A DNA stretch of 64,000 bases from Cristatella mucedo (taxonomy: Eukaryota > Bryozoa > Phylactolaemata > Cristatellidae), in contig WPIO01000027.1 of assembly GCA_009760855.2 (NCBI GenBank), positions 3,900,501 through 3,964,500 on the forward strand, written 5' to 3'. The position numbers and the translations under genes are program-made. The notes under the pieces were generated by a model. The model made no database searches and was not told the DNA's origin. It saw only the letters and a program-made list of their open reading frames with translations. This document shows positions 22,813-34,303 of the stretch, piece after piece (within the stretch, counting starts at the first letter, position 1; every line of letters begins with the position of its first letter).

Positions 22813-23199
22813 AGTCTCTCAAACAGGTCAGTTTAAAAAGTCAATTCTACGGGAAAAATTTATTAACTAAAGTCACTAACAGGGTTCGATAATTTAATAT
22901 TGCCTACCAGCAAACTAGGCAATCCAATACTTGAAATCACAGATTCTTTAACAAAGATGCAACACAGTTAATGAAGCGTGACAACGGTGAGGAAAAAGTG
23001 TAGCAATAAAAAGCTTTGAATAATGTAATAATGGTAGTCAACGACTTTTTATTGTCCGGTCCCACGTAAAGCATACCTGTGTCTCAACGAGGACCAAACG
23101 AAATCGGCAGAACGAACGAAAAATCGGCGTAAACTCAACCCCTCAAATATATGGCCTATTATTTACCGAAGATAGGTCTCACCTGAACCGCAATTGTCT

Positions 23200-23540
23200 T
23201 GTGCCTATCTCAGTGAGAGACCCCAGAGCATAGATGTCAACGGCAACAATCATCTGAAGAGCAGCCTTTAAAGTGGAGGGTACCCAAGGGATCTGTCCTC
23301 GATTCAATTCCTTCTACAATTTATATTCTCCCTCTTGCCGATGCAACCGCTACGCTCAAAATAGGCTTTCACTTCTATGCACTAGTCACATTGTTGTATA
23401 TGCACTTTCATCTCACCCAACCTTTCAGCACGTCAAGCTCTCTTAACACCATTACTGCACGTCATGCTAAAATTCGAACTTGGCAAAAAGCATTCCTAAA
23501 TGGAAGACGACAAAAACACAGAAACTAAAATAATGTTTAA
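23200..23540 (+). mobile_element. LINE-B fragment, heavily degraded
   Basis: It matches the B palm region (GTACCCAAGGGATCTGT, GATG.AACCGCTACGCTC, CTTTCACTTCTATGC) with many changes. Confidence 0.6.
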
Positions 23541-24371
23541 CATAGTCATGCTGATAAAAATGCTCGCCGAGAAAAAAACGCTGCATCAAAAGCTATAGAA
23601 GAAATTTGCGGATATACCTATAAAGACAAAATATAAGTATAAGCCTAAATAAATAAGCAGGGATCCTACTAACTAAGCCTTAGGGCGTAAGGGTTAGTTA
23701 GTAGGATTCCTCTTTATTAACAGGCTTTGAATAAAGTATGCGAAGCACAAAAGTAGGCACGCTCACTGGATAGCAGTGAAAACCTAGGGGCATGCTTAGG
23801 TCTTTAGTTGAAGCATTTATTTATACTAGGTTAATGTTACAAGTGACAGAAGCTAAGAGCAAGTTCCTGACTGTTGGAGCATTCGAACCAGCGGCATAAC
23901 AATAAAATCAATTACATTTCGTCTACTCCATTTTTGATAGGGAGCCAGTGAAGCTCAGACCGAAGCTGTGCGGCAGCTACATCGTTAATGGAAAAGCAGA
24001 CGAACTACGAGCTTTGTATAAGACGATTACGACGGCGGGGGGAGGGGGGCACACTCTGTGCTTCATAAAGAAAAAATTGACTTTACCACATCAGCACAAG
24101 AGGTATCTGCGGAGCATCGCACATCGCCCAGCGTGTAGCTGCTGCTGTAGTACCGCGCACCGGCTGTGGCCAAAGCTGACCCCCAGAGAGGATTCTCAGG
24201 CTGCGATTGTAGCACGTACACGAGTATGCGGGTCGGATCGGCTCAACATTCCCGCGAACATTTTAACATTTTTAGCCATATCTCAGCAGCTTGCTCTAAG
24301 CTAGGTGACAATTTTTAGCCAGCCTGCCAGCTTAATGGTCCTCAAGCGCTTGTCATATGCAGTGACCGACT

Positions 24372-24690
24372 AGTAATAATAATAATAATAATATTGCACT
24401 TGATAAAGCGCCCTCAGAGAACTTAATCTCTTTCTAGGCGCTTTACATTTGCTGCAAAGTGATACGCAATAGAATAGTAAGTAAAATCATGCTTGAAAAA
24501 CAAACAAAATGAATAACATGGTTAGGGGTTACATGCACTGGGTCAGCATGCAAATGTGGTTAGTGGCAGCATGAACAGTGTCAGCACGCATAAGCACATC
24601 GAGGACGAATCACAAGGACCCACTAAATGCTGTCCTAAATAGGTATGTTTTTAAGTTTCTTTTAAATGTGGTCAGGTCTAGTCTTTCTCT
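24372..24690 (-). mobile_element. LINE-B 3' fragment
   Basis: The minus strand (ATT)n tail, stem-loop and 3' UTR, up to the last codons of the C-terminal domain. Confidence 0.8.
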
Positions 24691-24781
24691 TATGAACTAG
24701 GTACTGTGGTAGGTAATGACGTGATCGGGGAGGTTTGGTTGCTCTTGGAAGGGCGGCGTCGGATGATGCATCGGAGGATCG

Positions 24782-25243
24782 GCCTGATGCTGTGACTTCT
24801 TTAGTGCATTACGCCTGATGCTGTGACTTCTTTAGTGCATTACGCCTGATGCTGTGACTTCTTTAGTGCATTACGCCTGATGCTGTGACTTCTTTAGTGC
24901 ATTACGCCTGATGCTGTGACTTCTTTAGTGCATTACGCCTGATGTAATAATAATTATAATAATAATAACAATAATGCACTTGATTAATCGCCTTCCGAGA
25001 ACTCAATCTCTCTCTAGGTGCTTTACATTTGCTGTAAAGGGAAATGCAATTGAGTGGTGAGTAATATCACGCTTGATAAACAAACAAAATGAACAACATG
25101 GTTAGGGGTGACATGCAAATGTGGTTAGTGGCAGCATGCACAGTGTCAGCACGCATAAGCACATGAAGGACGAATCACACGGACCCACATTGTGACTTCT
25201 TTAGTGCATTAAGCTTGATGCTGCGACTTCTTCAGTGCATGCC
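24782..25243 (+). repeat. 31-bp tandem array, interrupted by a LINE-B tail
   Basis: The unit (GCCTGATGCTGTGACTTC...) starts at 24782, 24813, 24844, 24875, 24906 and 24937. About two more units lie at 25187-25243. The insert between them is minus-strand LINE B, so the array was there first. Confidence 0.82.
24945..25187 (-). mobile_element. LINE-B 3' fragment inserted in the 31-bp array
   Basis: Minus str. (ATT)n-type tail, stem-loop and 3' UTR; truncated at GGACCCAC. Confidence 0.78.
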
Positions 25244-25312
25244 TCTACAGGCAATACAGGTGGAACTGGTATTCCACCTCGTGCACGAAAAAATACAGCA
25301 CAAATAACTTAC

Positions 25313-25462
25313 CCAAGGCTGCATGCTCTCTTTTAGACTTTTGCCATACAACAGTTGGTCTTGTTTTTTCGGGGAAGTGAGAGTTTCATCCAGTAGGAGT
25401 TTGACGAATTTTGTAATCAATTCACCTATGTCATTATCTTCGTGGTCAATATTCATGGCTGC
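25313..25462 (-). CDS. USP gene, Q/E-box exon
   Basis: Minus-strand exon of exactly 50 codons, phase 0 to 0. The acceptor is TTCTTTACTTTTGTGTAG and the donor TGG|GTAAGT. The peptide starts AAMNIDHEDNDIGELITKF and continues VKLLLDETLTSPKKQDQLL. This fits the USP block 'Q-Q-D-x-x-E-x-L-x-x-L-L-D-x-L-H-E'. The Gln pair is replaced (HEDND), while the Glu-Leu and leucine pattern and the LLDE are kept. It joins in phase to the exons on both sides. Confidence 0.78.
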
Positions 25463-25794
25463 CTACACAAAAGTAAAGAAAACGGTCATTCAGAAAGAAA
25501 AAAGGAATCGAGGTCTGTAACCTAAGTATCTAGAAAACTGATAATGAGCCTGTTGGGCAGTGGTTACCCCCAGAAAGACATTGGTGGAAGCACAAGCGGC
25601 ATTAGTAATCTTAGCACTGAGTTTTTTATGCAGAATGACCCTAGGCGACTTGCCGTGGGACTTAATGATGCAGAGAAAAGAGTCGTATCTAGAGCGATTA
25701 AACGAACCTGCCATAATATCCAGGATCACTCTTTGGGTCTTAGCCCACGAGTAAAGGGATCGCACATTACGACCTACGCAGGTGGATCGATATT

Positions 25795-25935
25795 CCCCCT
25801 GACATTTCGCCAGGACATTGCCCCCCCCCCCGACATTCCCCCTGACATCCCCCCTGGGGTATAGGGTTTAGGGTTTATATACCTTTATCTACTGATATGC
25901 ATTGTGCGGAGTAATGTGATTATTTGCACCATTTT
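25795..25935 (+). repeat. Dispersed repeat with C-rich block and TTTAGGG-like core, copy 1
   Basis: C-rich repeats (CCCCCTGACAT type) are followed by TATAGGGTTTAGGGTTTATA, then CTGATATGCATTGTG. A second copy is at 38398-38545. Confidence 0.6.
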
Positions 25936-26082
25936 ATTGCTCGTTTTTTTTTTATTAGTAGTTCAGTAGTTCATTGAGCAAAACACAAAAGTACAGCTTT
26001 TGTAATTATACTACTCAAATGGAAAACGTCTAATTATACTGAATACATTTTTTATTTCAATAGAGCGTGAGCTTAATTTGAT

Positions 26083-26083
26083 C

Positions 26084-26118
<35 letters not shown>

Positions 26119-26170
26119 CATACATATATATATACATATATATACATACATATATATATATATATATACG
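26083..26170 (+). repeat. (TA)n / (TACA)n microsatellite
   Basis: A run of TATATA with interspersed ACATACATA. Confidence 0.9.
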
Positions 26171-26236
26171 CCTGAATAGAGATTAAGTTCTCTTGGGGCG
26201 CGATACAAATGAATTATATAATATTATTATTATCAA
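26168..26236 (+). mobile_element. Divergent L2-like 3' tail
   Basis: Stem-loop block with a different loop (CGCCTGAATAGAGATTAAG) and closing GGGGCGCG, then an ATTATTATTAT tail. A relative is at 39255-39310. Confidence 0.55.
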
Positions 26237-26283
26237 CATAGCAGGGAAAATATCCTACCCCGCAGGGAGATGTCGTTGAGATG

Positions 26284-26925
26284 AGCTTGTGCAAAACTCT
26301 GCAGCTATGCTTGTCTGTCGCGAACATCACAGTTGCCACGTCACACCTTTCTCGCCGACCTGCACTCTCTACCAGTCAAGCAACGGATCGACTTCAAAGT
26401 TTTGTCGCTCAATTTTAGGTCACTTCATTCTATGGCTCCAGCCTATCTCTAAGATCTACTCCCCCATCAGACCAAGCATCGTACCACCCGCTTTTCGGAA
26501 TCCAACTGTTTACCACTACCTCGTACAATCCTCAAATCCTTTGGAGACAGTACATTTAGTTCCTATGCTCCCAAAGCCTGGAACTCCCTCACGACTTGCG
26601 TCACAACATCCCCTGACTAGACCACATTTAAAAAGAACTTAAAAACACACCTATTTAGGACAGCATTTAGTGGGTCCCTGTGATTCGTCCTTCATGTGCT
26701 TATCCGCGCTGACACTGTGCATGCTGCCACTAACCACATTTGCATGCTTACCCTGTGCATGTCACCCCTAACCACGTGGTTCATGTTGTTTATCAAGCAT
26801 TATATTACTCACGATTCAATTGCGTTTCCCTTTGCAGCAAATGTAAAGCGCCTAGGAAGAGATTGAGTTCTCTGAGGCCGCTTTATCAAGTGCAATATTA
26901 TTATTATTATTAATGCTTACTCAAT
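26284..26925 (+). mobile_element. L2-like LINE (family B), 3' fragment
   Basis: C-terminal domain with frameshifts (26289-26642), 3' UTR, stem-loop and (ATT)n tail. Confidence 0.8.
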
Positions 26926-27179
26926 TGTTGTTTGCCCTTTTTAAGAAATGATGTTCCTATTTACATACAGACGCTTCTCGATTCCAGCAGCACTCGCCTA
27001 GCCCCAATCGGTCTGAAATCTTTTGACTGTTTCGAATATGCATATAGGTCAGCCTCAGTTTCACCGACTTATGAACAGGTATATTTGGTCTGATTGAGCG
27101 TACCTATTATAATTTCGCCACTGTCGTCCGATTGCTTTGGTTGATGCGTTTGGTGTTTCCAGGATGTATGCGTTTATGA

Positions 27180-30165
27180 GTTTATTTAATAAAAGGCTTA
27201 GGTAGAGCCGCCGGGGCCCCGGCTCCGGGCTCTGCTCGTTCGGTATTCAAAGCATTGTCTCACCAGCCCTGCCCGATCTACCTTTGGAGCTAGTCACGTG
27301 AATTTCTCTAACTTTATGATCAACAGGCCTACTATTACCACGACGGCCAAAATTAAATCTTTTCTTTGGAATGCTCGCTTAATTTTCAATAAAAATATGA
27401 AAATACACTTGATCGCTGTTGATGGAAATCTTTTCCTACTCACTTTGACCAAGACCTAGCTGAAACCGACAAACAGTCCGACTTTTCTCTACGGAACCCC
27501 GATGGATTAGCCGTTCTTCCCCTAGATCAATGAAAAGAGAAGAAAGATTCGCCAGTGTGGCCTATTCTTCCCTCAATAAAAACCGGTTGCAGCCTCCTCA
27601 AAGTCTTCTTTCAAATCTCTTGTCTTAAGTACCTTCGACAACAAGCTGCCAATTCCGGCAGTAATCCACAGCACACAGGTACAAAATTCTTTATCGGAGA
27701 TTTCTCTGATCTTATTTCGATTCGGTGTGCGAGAAATCGCTCTTTCCTAGTTGTGGGCAGTTTTAAAAATTATTTTTAAAACTCAGCTTACGCCTAATGT
27801 GCTGAATTTTGCGCACTGACCGACTCTTTTTCTCTTGTGGCTCTAGTGTAAGATCCGACACGCAGCAAGGGTCGCACACTCGATCACATATTCTCTCACA
27901 AGTGTAGACCATCACTCCTTATTATCGTTACATAATTCTGCTCGTCTGACCATGTGCCAATCTTACTCAATATACAGTCTAGGCCCTTCTCCGTATCCAA
28001 AGTAATCTGGACATCGCTAAACCTCAAAAAGCTTAAATTCGATCAGATGTCACAGCGAGCAGGTCAGAGCTTCTTCGCCCTTGCTGCTCATTACCATTCC
28101 ATCCAGTCATAAGTAGAATGCGACAACACAATACTCGCTGATGTAATAAAAGAGCTCGCTACTCTAACTAGACACATTGGGCCCCCTCGCGCAGACGGCC
28201 GATGGTTTACTGCAAACATTACACTAGGTAGGCCTAGGAAGTGCTAGCTCGAGAGCCGTGATGGCACAGTAGGTAAAGCGGTTGCTTTTCACGACCTCGG
28301 CCCCGAGGTCGTGGGTTCGAATTCTGTGATGAGCGATCTCGAGATTGTGCGTTCGAATCCTGCGGTGGGTGACTATTTGTCGACGCTGCAAGCGGTGGTA
28401 GTAGCCGCAAAGGCTCTTCTGTCGCTATTCAAAAGAGGCTGCTACAGTAGCTAGGTTGTTTTTTGAGAAAGCGTATAACAGATTAGGATTGACTGTCTAT
28501 CACCAGGCATAGGAAGACTAATGTAAATCATACCAGTCGATCGTAGGAAAGGCCAAGTGTAGCTTCTTAAAAATGTTTTGAATCGCAGGTGCACAATCCA
28601 AAGATGCGGATTTCTAGAAATCACGCATCTCTTTTGCCGCTTCCAGGTTAGTTACTTACTTAGTGATCCTTGTGGTGGGTTACCTTGCTGATCGAGGAGG
28701 CCACGAGTGACCTTATCCTGAAATTCATCTTCTAGTAAAAAGCGACTAATAGTCTTTCAAGATATTTGAAGAATATTCGAAAATTCCCACTGTCGCCCTT
28801 CTAAGATGCTTAGATCTGCTACTACCAGGCATAACAAACAAAGCAAGTATGTCATAAGCACCAGGTTATGTCCCTGCACCTTTAAAAATAGGTTATTAGT
28901 AGGCCACTAAATACGAAAGCCTCAATAGATCAAGATAACTTTACCACCTGCCGACCAGTCTTCCTTCTCCCATTACTATCAAAGACACGAACGAGTTGTG
29001 AAAGACCAGCCGATCTCTTAGCCTAACAAGTATGTTCCAGTATGGGCTTAGAGCTAATCACTCCACAGATTAAGCATTCTTCTTGAGCGCCAAAAGTCTA
29101 GCCTTAGCATCAGTGGCACCGCATCGCAATGGTTCAGGTCCTATCTCTGTTGGAGACTTCAGAGTATTAATGTGAACGGAAATAGATAATCCACGGGATC
29201 ACTTAAGTACGTGATACCTCAATGCTGTGCGCCAACTTCACCTTTTCTTCTACATTTTCTACTCTCCTTTTTTCCGAGGTGATTGCCAAGCAACAAACTA
29301 GGCTTTCACTTTAAAACGAAAAATTCTTTACACACCCTTTCTCAGTGTATTAATGGAAAAACTATTGCTCAAAATCGGCTCTGCTAGCATACCTCCAGCT
29401 GAGTCTGCACATAATCTACAGATGTCCTGTTCCAAAGTGACATTTTATTAGAATGGCCACTTCGGCTCTATAGTCAAGTCTTTCTTCTTTCAGCTGCATA
29501 ACGTTGCTAAAATTCGGGATTTCTTCAGGGATACTATACTGGTTCTTGCATTAGTGATACCCTGTCACAAATTTTGTAACTCACTGTTCAGTGGTCTACT
29601 GGCCTGAGCAATCAGGCCCTTACAGCTGGTGCAAAACTTTGTCGTAAGCGTCACGGTTGCCACGTCAGACCACTTTTTGCCGACCTGCACGGGATCACAA
29701 TCAAGCATCGACTTGAAGGTTCCTTCACTCACTTTTAGGTCCCTTCATTCTCTGGCTCCAGCCAATCTGGTGGATCTACTCCCCCACAAGGCTAAGCATC
29801 GTACCACCCACTTTTCGGAATCTAATTGTTTACTTATACTTCGTAGGAACCTCAAATCCTTTGGAGCCCGTGCATTTAGTTCGTATGCTCTTAAGCATAG
29901 AAATCACTACCGATACGCGTAACAGCATCCACTGAAAAAAAGAAATTTAAAAAGAAGCTTAAAAACCTGCTTATTACAGCATTTGGTGAATCTTTGTGAT
30001 TTGTCCTTCGTGTGCATGTGCCTGCTTACACTGTGCCTGCTTCTTCTTTGGGATGTTACCACCAATCATGTGTTAATGCTTTCTATACAGCATCAGTAAA
30101 ATGGTTAGAAAGCGATTCTGTTCTCTGAGGAAGCTAAGTAAATATATTATTATTATTAAAAAAGC
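27180..30165 (+). mobile_element. L2-like LINE (family B), near full length, decayed
   Basis: The 5' region begins near 27180. The endonuclease start is at about 27300 (compare 9230), then linker, RT region, C-terminal domain (29629-29922 and nearby) and an ATTATTATTATT tail at 30150. Stops and frameshifts occur throughout. A SINE is inserted at 28255-28480. Confidence 0.78.
28255..28480 (+). mobile_element. tRNA-derived SINE inside LINE B
   Basis: A-box TGGCACAGTAGG, B-box GGTTCGAATTC, a second GTTCGAATCC, then the body ending in GTCGCTATTCAAAAGAGGC. It interrupts the LINE, so it is younger. Confidence 0.72.
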
Positions 30166-30371
30166 CCTATTCCTAAGCCTTTTTCAGAGTATTTAACTCT
30201 TTAGATCTATTTGAAGTTGATCCTGTCCTTTATCTATCTGTTCAATGCCGTATGTAATGAATTTTCATGAATTCAGCTCTTTGCCACCGCTTCTCTTTTG
30301 TGCCTCACCTTTTAATGTCTCTTTAAAGGATCAAGTGAAATGGCAACCAAGCGCCATTGCTTCAGACTTAC

Positions 30372-30533
30372 TCTGAGCAATTTAATTTCTTCAGTGACGC
30401 TCTTTTCAATCCAGATCTTACGAAGAAGCTGTCTGTACTGTCTGTACACATTTGCACATTGTTCATTGCGGAATTCTGTTCCTCCATGATCCCTTAGAAC
30501 TGACGATGTCAGCATCGGCGAATTGCTGAGACA
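30372..30533 (-). CDS. USP gene, exon after the Cys box
   Basis: Minus-strand exon of exactly 54 codons, phase 0 to 0. The acceptor is TGTACTTAATTTTCAG and the donor AGA|GTAAGT. The peptide opens CLSNSPMLTSSVLRDHG, which matches 'Q-C-L-S-N-T-P-P-L-T' of USP4/11/15. Then YRQYRQLLRKIWIEKSV follows, which matches 'Y-A-E-L-I-K-Q-M-W-S-G ... V-T-P'. It joins in phase to the Cys-box exon above and the Q/E exon below. Confidence 0.86.
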
Positions 30534-31712
30534 CTGAAAATTAAGTACACCTAGCAAATCAAAGCTTAGCGAATTGAAACCAGCTGGCTCTCAGTAGAAA
30601 CAGTGAATTTAACTCAAACTTTGAAGGCAAAGAAACAGCTGTGTGTCATGAATCAAGTTTTCTTGAAACCTGCTCCGAATGGTGTAGCAAGCCTTCAACG
30701 TTCAACTTAATTTGCATAGGTCTCTGTAATCAACTAGTCAAAAACTATACTGTTTGAAAAAATAATATTTTCTAGAATAAGTAAATTTGTTAGCTGGCCA
30801 TTATTTAGTTTTCTGAATATAGCCAAGCGGAAATGTGTCTAGCCAGTGAAACGCAATAAATCGGGAGTTCAGATGTCCCTAGATTTCCTTCCACAATCTG
30901 GCGGTCTGCATTAACTTTTGCAAAATAGCTTAGCGATTAGCTGCTCCCGACCTTTCAGCCATGTTCAGTCATATCTGAGAGCTAGCATGGATTGAAACAA
31001 GCCTTACAAGGACACTTTCAACAGTGCCGTGATCTGCTAAGACAGTAAGTTTTCCAAGAGACTCAATTGCCTGTGATAGAGCTGGCTGCCACATCTGCTG
31101 GATGCAGTTCTATATTCTATATATTATAGGAAGAAGCCTATTAGATAACCGTTGACTAAAGGATACATTCTTTAGATTACCCACGTAAGTAAGAGCAATA
31201 CTCTCACAATATTTACGAATAACGAAAACAAAATGAAATTTGTAGTGGCCAAAAAGATGTTGCCTATCAAGAAATAAAATTTTGTAATGCGACATATTCA
31301 AGACGATAACGTCGCTTTTAATTATAAAACCTTAATGTAGCACCTTAAGAGAACCAAATATTTATCCAGATGCTTAGATCTCACTGCAAGGATGCCAGAT
31401 GCTATGGAAGGATGCCTGATATGCAGATGCCAGTACTAATGAAAAGCAAGTTTCATCAAAATATTTATCGTTACATGTAGAGAAAGCAATCTACGAAAAG
31501 GCGGCTTAGCAGACAGCAACTGCTTTTTCAAAAGATTCAGCTTACAGATTGTCGTTTCTCTAGGGTTTTTACTATTGATGGTTACCATATTAATGAATCA
31601 ACTGAATATCCCCGCAGCTCCAACTATAAATTATATTTAACTTTTTTCTCTATCAATTTGAACTGTCAACTTAGCATCAACAATTCTCGCTTAAGTGTAT
31701 GGTCGACCTTAC

Positions 31713-31812
31713 CTGAATAACCGAGTTGAGTGTGCAATTCAATCTATCATTTATAAGCCCGCAGAGTCCAGGAACCCGGATTTGCCCGGTTAGATCGCAC
31801 GGGTTATGCGGC
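31713..31812 (-). CDS. USP gene, catalytic Cys-box exon
   Basis: Minus-strand exon of 100 nt. The acceptor is CTCTTCGATCTCTTGCTTGCAG and the donor CAG|GTAAGG. The peptide contains PGLCGLINDRLNCTLNS, followed by VIQ. The USP4/11/15 form is P-G-L-C-G-L-x-N-L-G-N-T-C-F-M-N-S-x-x-Q. The nucleophile Cys, the NS and the Gln are kept, but the Gly-Asn-Thr before the Cys is Arg-Leu-Asn. The oxyanion Asn is therefore displaced, and activity is uncertain. Confidence 0.85.
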
Positions 31813-32097
31813 CTGCAAGCAAGAGATCGAAGAGAATAGAGCATTGCAGCAAAAGCACCAGCTGTCTGCGAAATTCTTCCATCTTTGATCGGACTTCGGA
31901 AATCATTCCATATTTGATCATTTTCAATGCTCAAGCGACGGATGTTGCGAGTGAGGAGTTCCCTCTTATCTCAAGGGGTCTAGCGCGTGGCATTCAAGAA
32001 ATGGGCCACCAAATTTTTAAACCGACTGAATAGACGATTTACGACATTGCAAAACCTGACCTAAAGCCACAGACTTACAAAACGATCTCTACTGGCA

Positions 32098-33178
32098 TCG
32101 ACGAGGGTGAGGCTATTGTGCACGCTTTTCACATTGGACTAAAATAGCGTGCTTCAAATTGATGTACCATTAGCACCAGCCTAAAATTAGCCCACTATTA
32201 TTGCCGTTGTCACAGCGCTTTCCATTCAGCGCCTAAAATTGGCTTATGAATGCTCGCATGCAATCGGACGCTCTGCGAAAAATACAGCTGCCTCTAATAA
32301 GAATGATCGGCGTCCACCAGCAGAGCGCCGACGCTGGAGCTGTCCAGCCGCTACGAGAGTAATTTTTTGAGATGTTCTGCATCAATTCCTCGGTAAATTA
32401 CGTTTCTGTGCAGCTATACAATTCTAATTTGCTTCGATGAAGGTAGCGCAGCCGTCGGCGACAGAAGCTTTAGCTCTGCAGGTCCTAGACTGAGGAATCG
32501 CTTCCGCGATTCTTACTCAACGACAAATACTCTCATGCTGCCGACTATAGCGCATCCTTTCCAGCGGTCCTCAGCTGCTACCTCCATGCTATTTACTACC
32601 CTAATTGCTCTGGAGACTCTGCTATGCTTCCCACTTTCTCTTTGTTGCATGAGATGAAGTCTGTTGCCTATATAATGTGTACCCAAAGTTTTTTAGGCTG
32701 CGAGTACGCTATGCAAAACTCTCCTGCGTAACAACCACATAGTCTTCGTTGCTTTGTGGAGCTACAGAGGGAGATACAAACAGCCAGATGGTCCATACAT
32801 TTAAGACGTCCCCTCTATTTATCTTTCATTTTTCCTCTTCGCTATTTTTAGCCTTCCTGCCTTGCAAGGTGGGCGACCGAATGAGCGACCAAGCCTTGAA
32901 AGCGGCGATACTTAGCTTACTTAAAAGCCCAGGCAGAGGGTGTGGCAAGAGATTTTTGAGGCAGTTTCGACGACTGGGTGTCTGCATAGTCTTGCAGCAA
33001 CTGTAAGCGTCCGATTGCATGCGAGCATTCATAAGCCAATTTTAGGCGCTGAATGGAAAGCGCTGTGACAACGGCAATAATAGTGGGCTAATTTTAGGCT
33101 GGTGCTAATGATACATCAATTTGAAGCACGCTATTTTAGTCCAATGTGAAATGCACAATAGCCTCACCCTCGTCGAAA
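32098..33178. repeat. Large inverted repeat (arms ~175 bp, spacer ~730 bp)
   Basis: Left arm 32098-32276 and right arm 33007-33178 are reverse complements, with a few changes and a small indel. Both arms contain GACGAGGGTGAGGCTATTGT and GCGCCTAAAATTGG. The spacer holds a LINE A fragment. It could be a foldback DNA transposon; no target duplication was seen. Confidence 0.78.
32455..32785 (+). mobile_element. LINE family A 3' fragment
   Basis: It matches the end of family A (GTCGGCGACAGAAGCTTTAG to GGAGATACAAA), with several stops. Confidence 0.75.
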
Positions 33179-33204
33179 ATTCAGGGAGCATTCACATTCA
33201 TTCA

Positions 33205-33545
33205 CACGCTACACGCCTACACGCCTACACGCCTACACGCCACACGCCACACGCCACACGCCACACGCCACACGCCACACGCCACACGCCACACGCCACA
33301 CGCCACACGCCACACGCCCACGCCACACGCCACACGCCACACGCCACACGCCACACGCCACACGCCACACGCCACACGCCTACACGCCCACACGCCACAC
33401 GCCACACGCCACACGCCACACGCCACACGCCACACGCCACACGCCACACGCCACACGCCACACGCCACACGCCACACGCCACACGCCACACGCCACACGC
33501 CACACGCTACACGCCACACGCCACACGCTACACGCTACATACTAT
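33205..33545 (+). repeat. (CACACGC)n heptamer satellite
   Basis: A run of the 7-bp unit with occasional CTACACGC units at both ends. Since 7 is not a multiple of 3, all frames on both strands stay open (33121-33549, 33146-33775, 33217-33519, 33225-33503). These frames are artefacts, not genes. Confidence 0.95.
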
Positions 33546-34039
33546 ATAGCTGCAAGCAGAGAAGCCGCTGGAGATTCCTGGAGAGAATTCTTCTATCCTG
33601 TAATGGTCTTTCGGTAAAGTATTGTACTATCAACGTATCGGGCCGGAGACGTATCGTAACCGTTAACCGGCTGATGAACACTTTCGGTAATGACACGTCG
33701 CTCAATGACGTCTCTTCGCTCCGGAAGAGCATCGAGTGCCGCCCTCGTCAATCCACCCTCGTCAACGACGCCTAAGATGCCGCCGTTGTCGTAGCCGCCG
33801 ACAGCGTCAGACGGCTACGGACGTCGACTTCTGAGCCAACGAATTGTTGTGGACGAAGCGTGTGCTTACAACACCGCGCCACAGCGTCGAATATTTTTAG
33901 TATTTGCTTCTGGCTAAAGAGGTAGCCACTTTTTAGGGACATTGCTGACACTGTTCCGTTATCGCATCAACCTCGATCGAGTGCTGTGTTAACTTTCAAT
34001 GCATTTTACGTGCTCAAATAATTACTCCTGGAGCCTTTT

Positions 34040-34161
34040 GATTGGCTCGAGTAGTTAACCAACCGAGTCCCAGATCTATAAAACGGAATCATATATGAGC
34101 CGAGATGTATCGAGAATACTTCTCGAGCAAAACCACGGACCGTAATCAGGCAGTCGCCATG
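34040..34161 (+). promoter_or_regulatory. CCAAT + TATA promoter with an ATG-only first coding exon
   Basis: GATTGGCTCG (about 34040) is a CCAAT-type box. TATAAAA is at 34077-34083. The first ATG with good context (GTCGCCATGG, 34159-34161) runs straight into GTAAAA, a possible donor. The layout is the same as at 104-193. It lies in an intron of the minus-strand USP gene, so it would be a nested gene. Its next exon was not identified. Confidence 0.4.
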
Positions 34162-34303
34162 GTAAAATAATCGCTCTTATCAATAATATTAAACAATAAC
34201 TTTCCATTACTTGAAAAAGATTAAATTAAAACTTAAAAATAATGTTTTAAATTAATTTTGATCAATTACGTCGCTTTTAGAAGTGTCAGCGATATTTAAT
34301 TAC

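Noticed and set aside
24782-24945. CRISPR-like array
   Set aside because: The 31-bp units are directly adjacent with no spacers, and the genome is eukaryotic.
33121-33775. Four long frames rich in Thr-Pro-His-Ala or Cys-Gly-Val-Trp
   Set aside because: They are read-through of the (CACACGC)n satellite in all frames on both strands.
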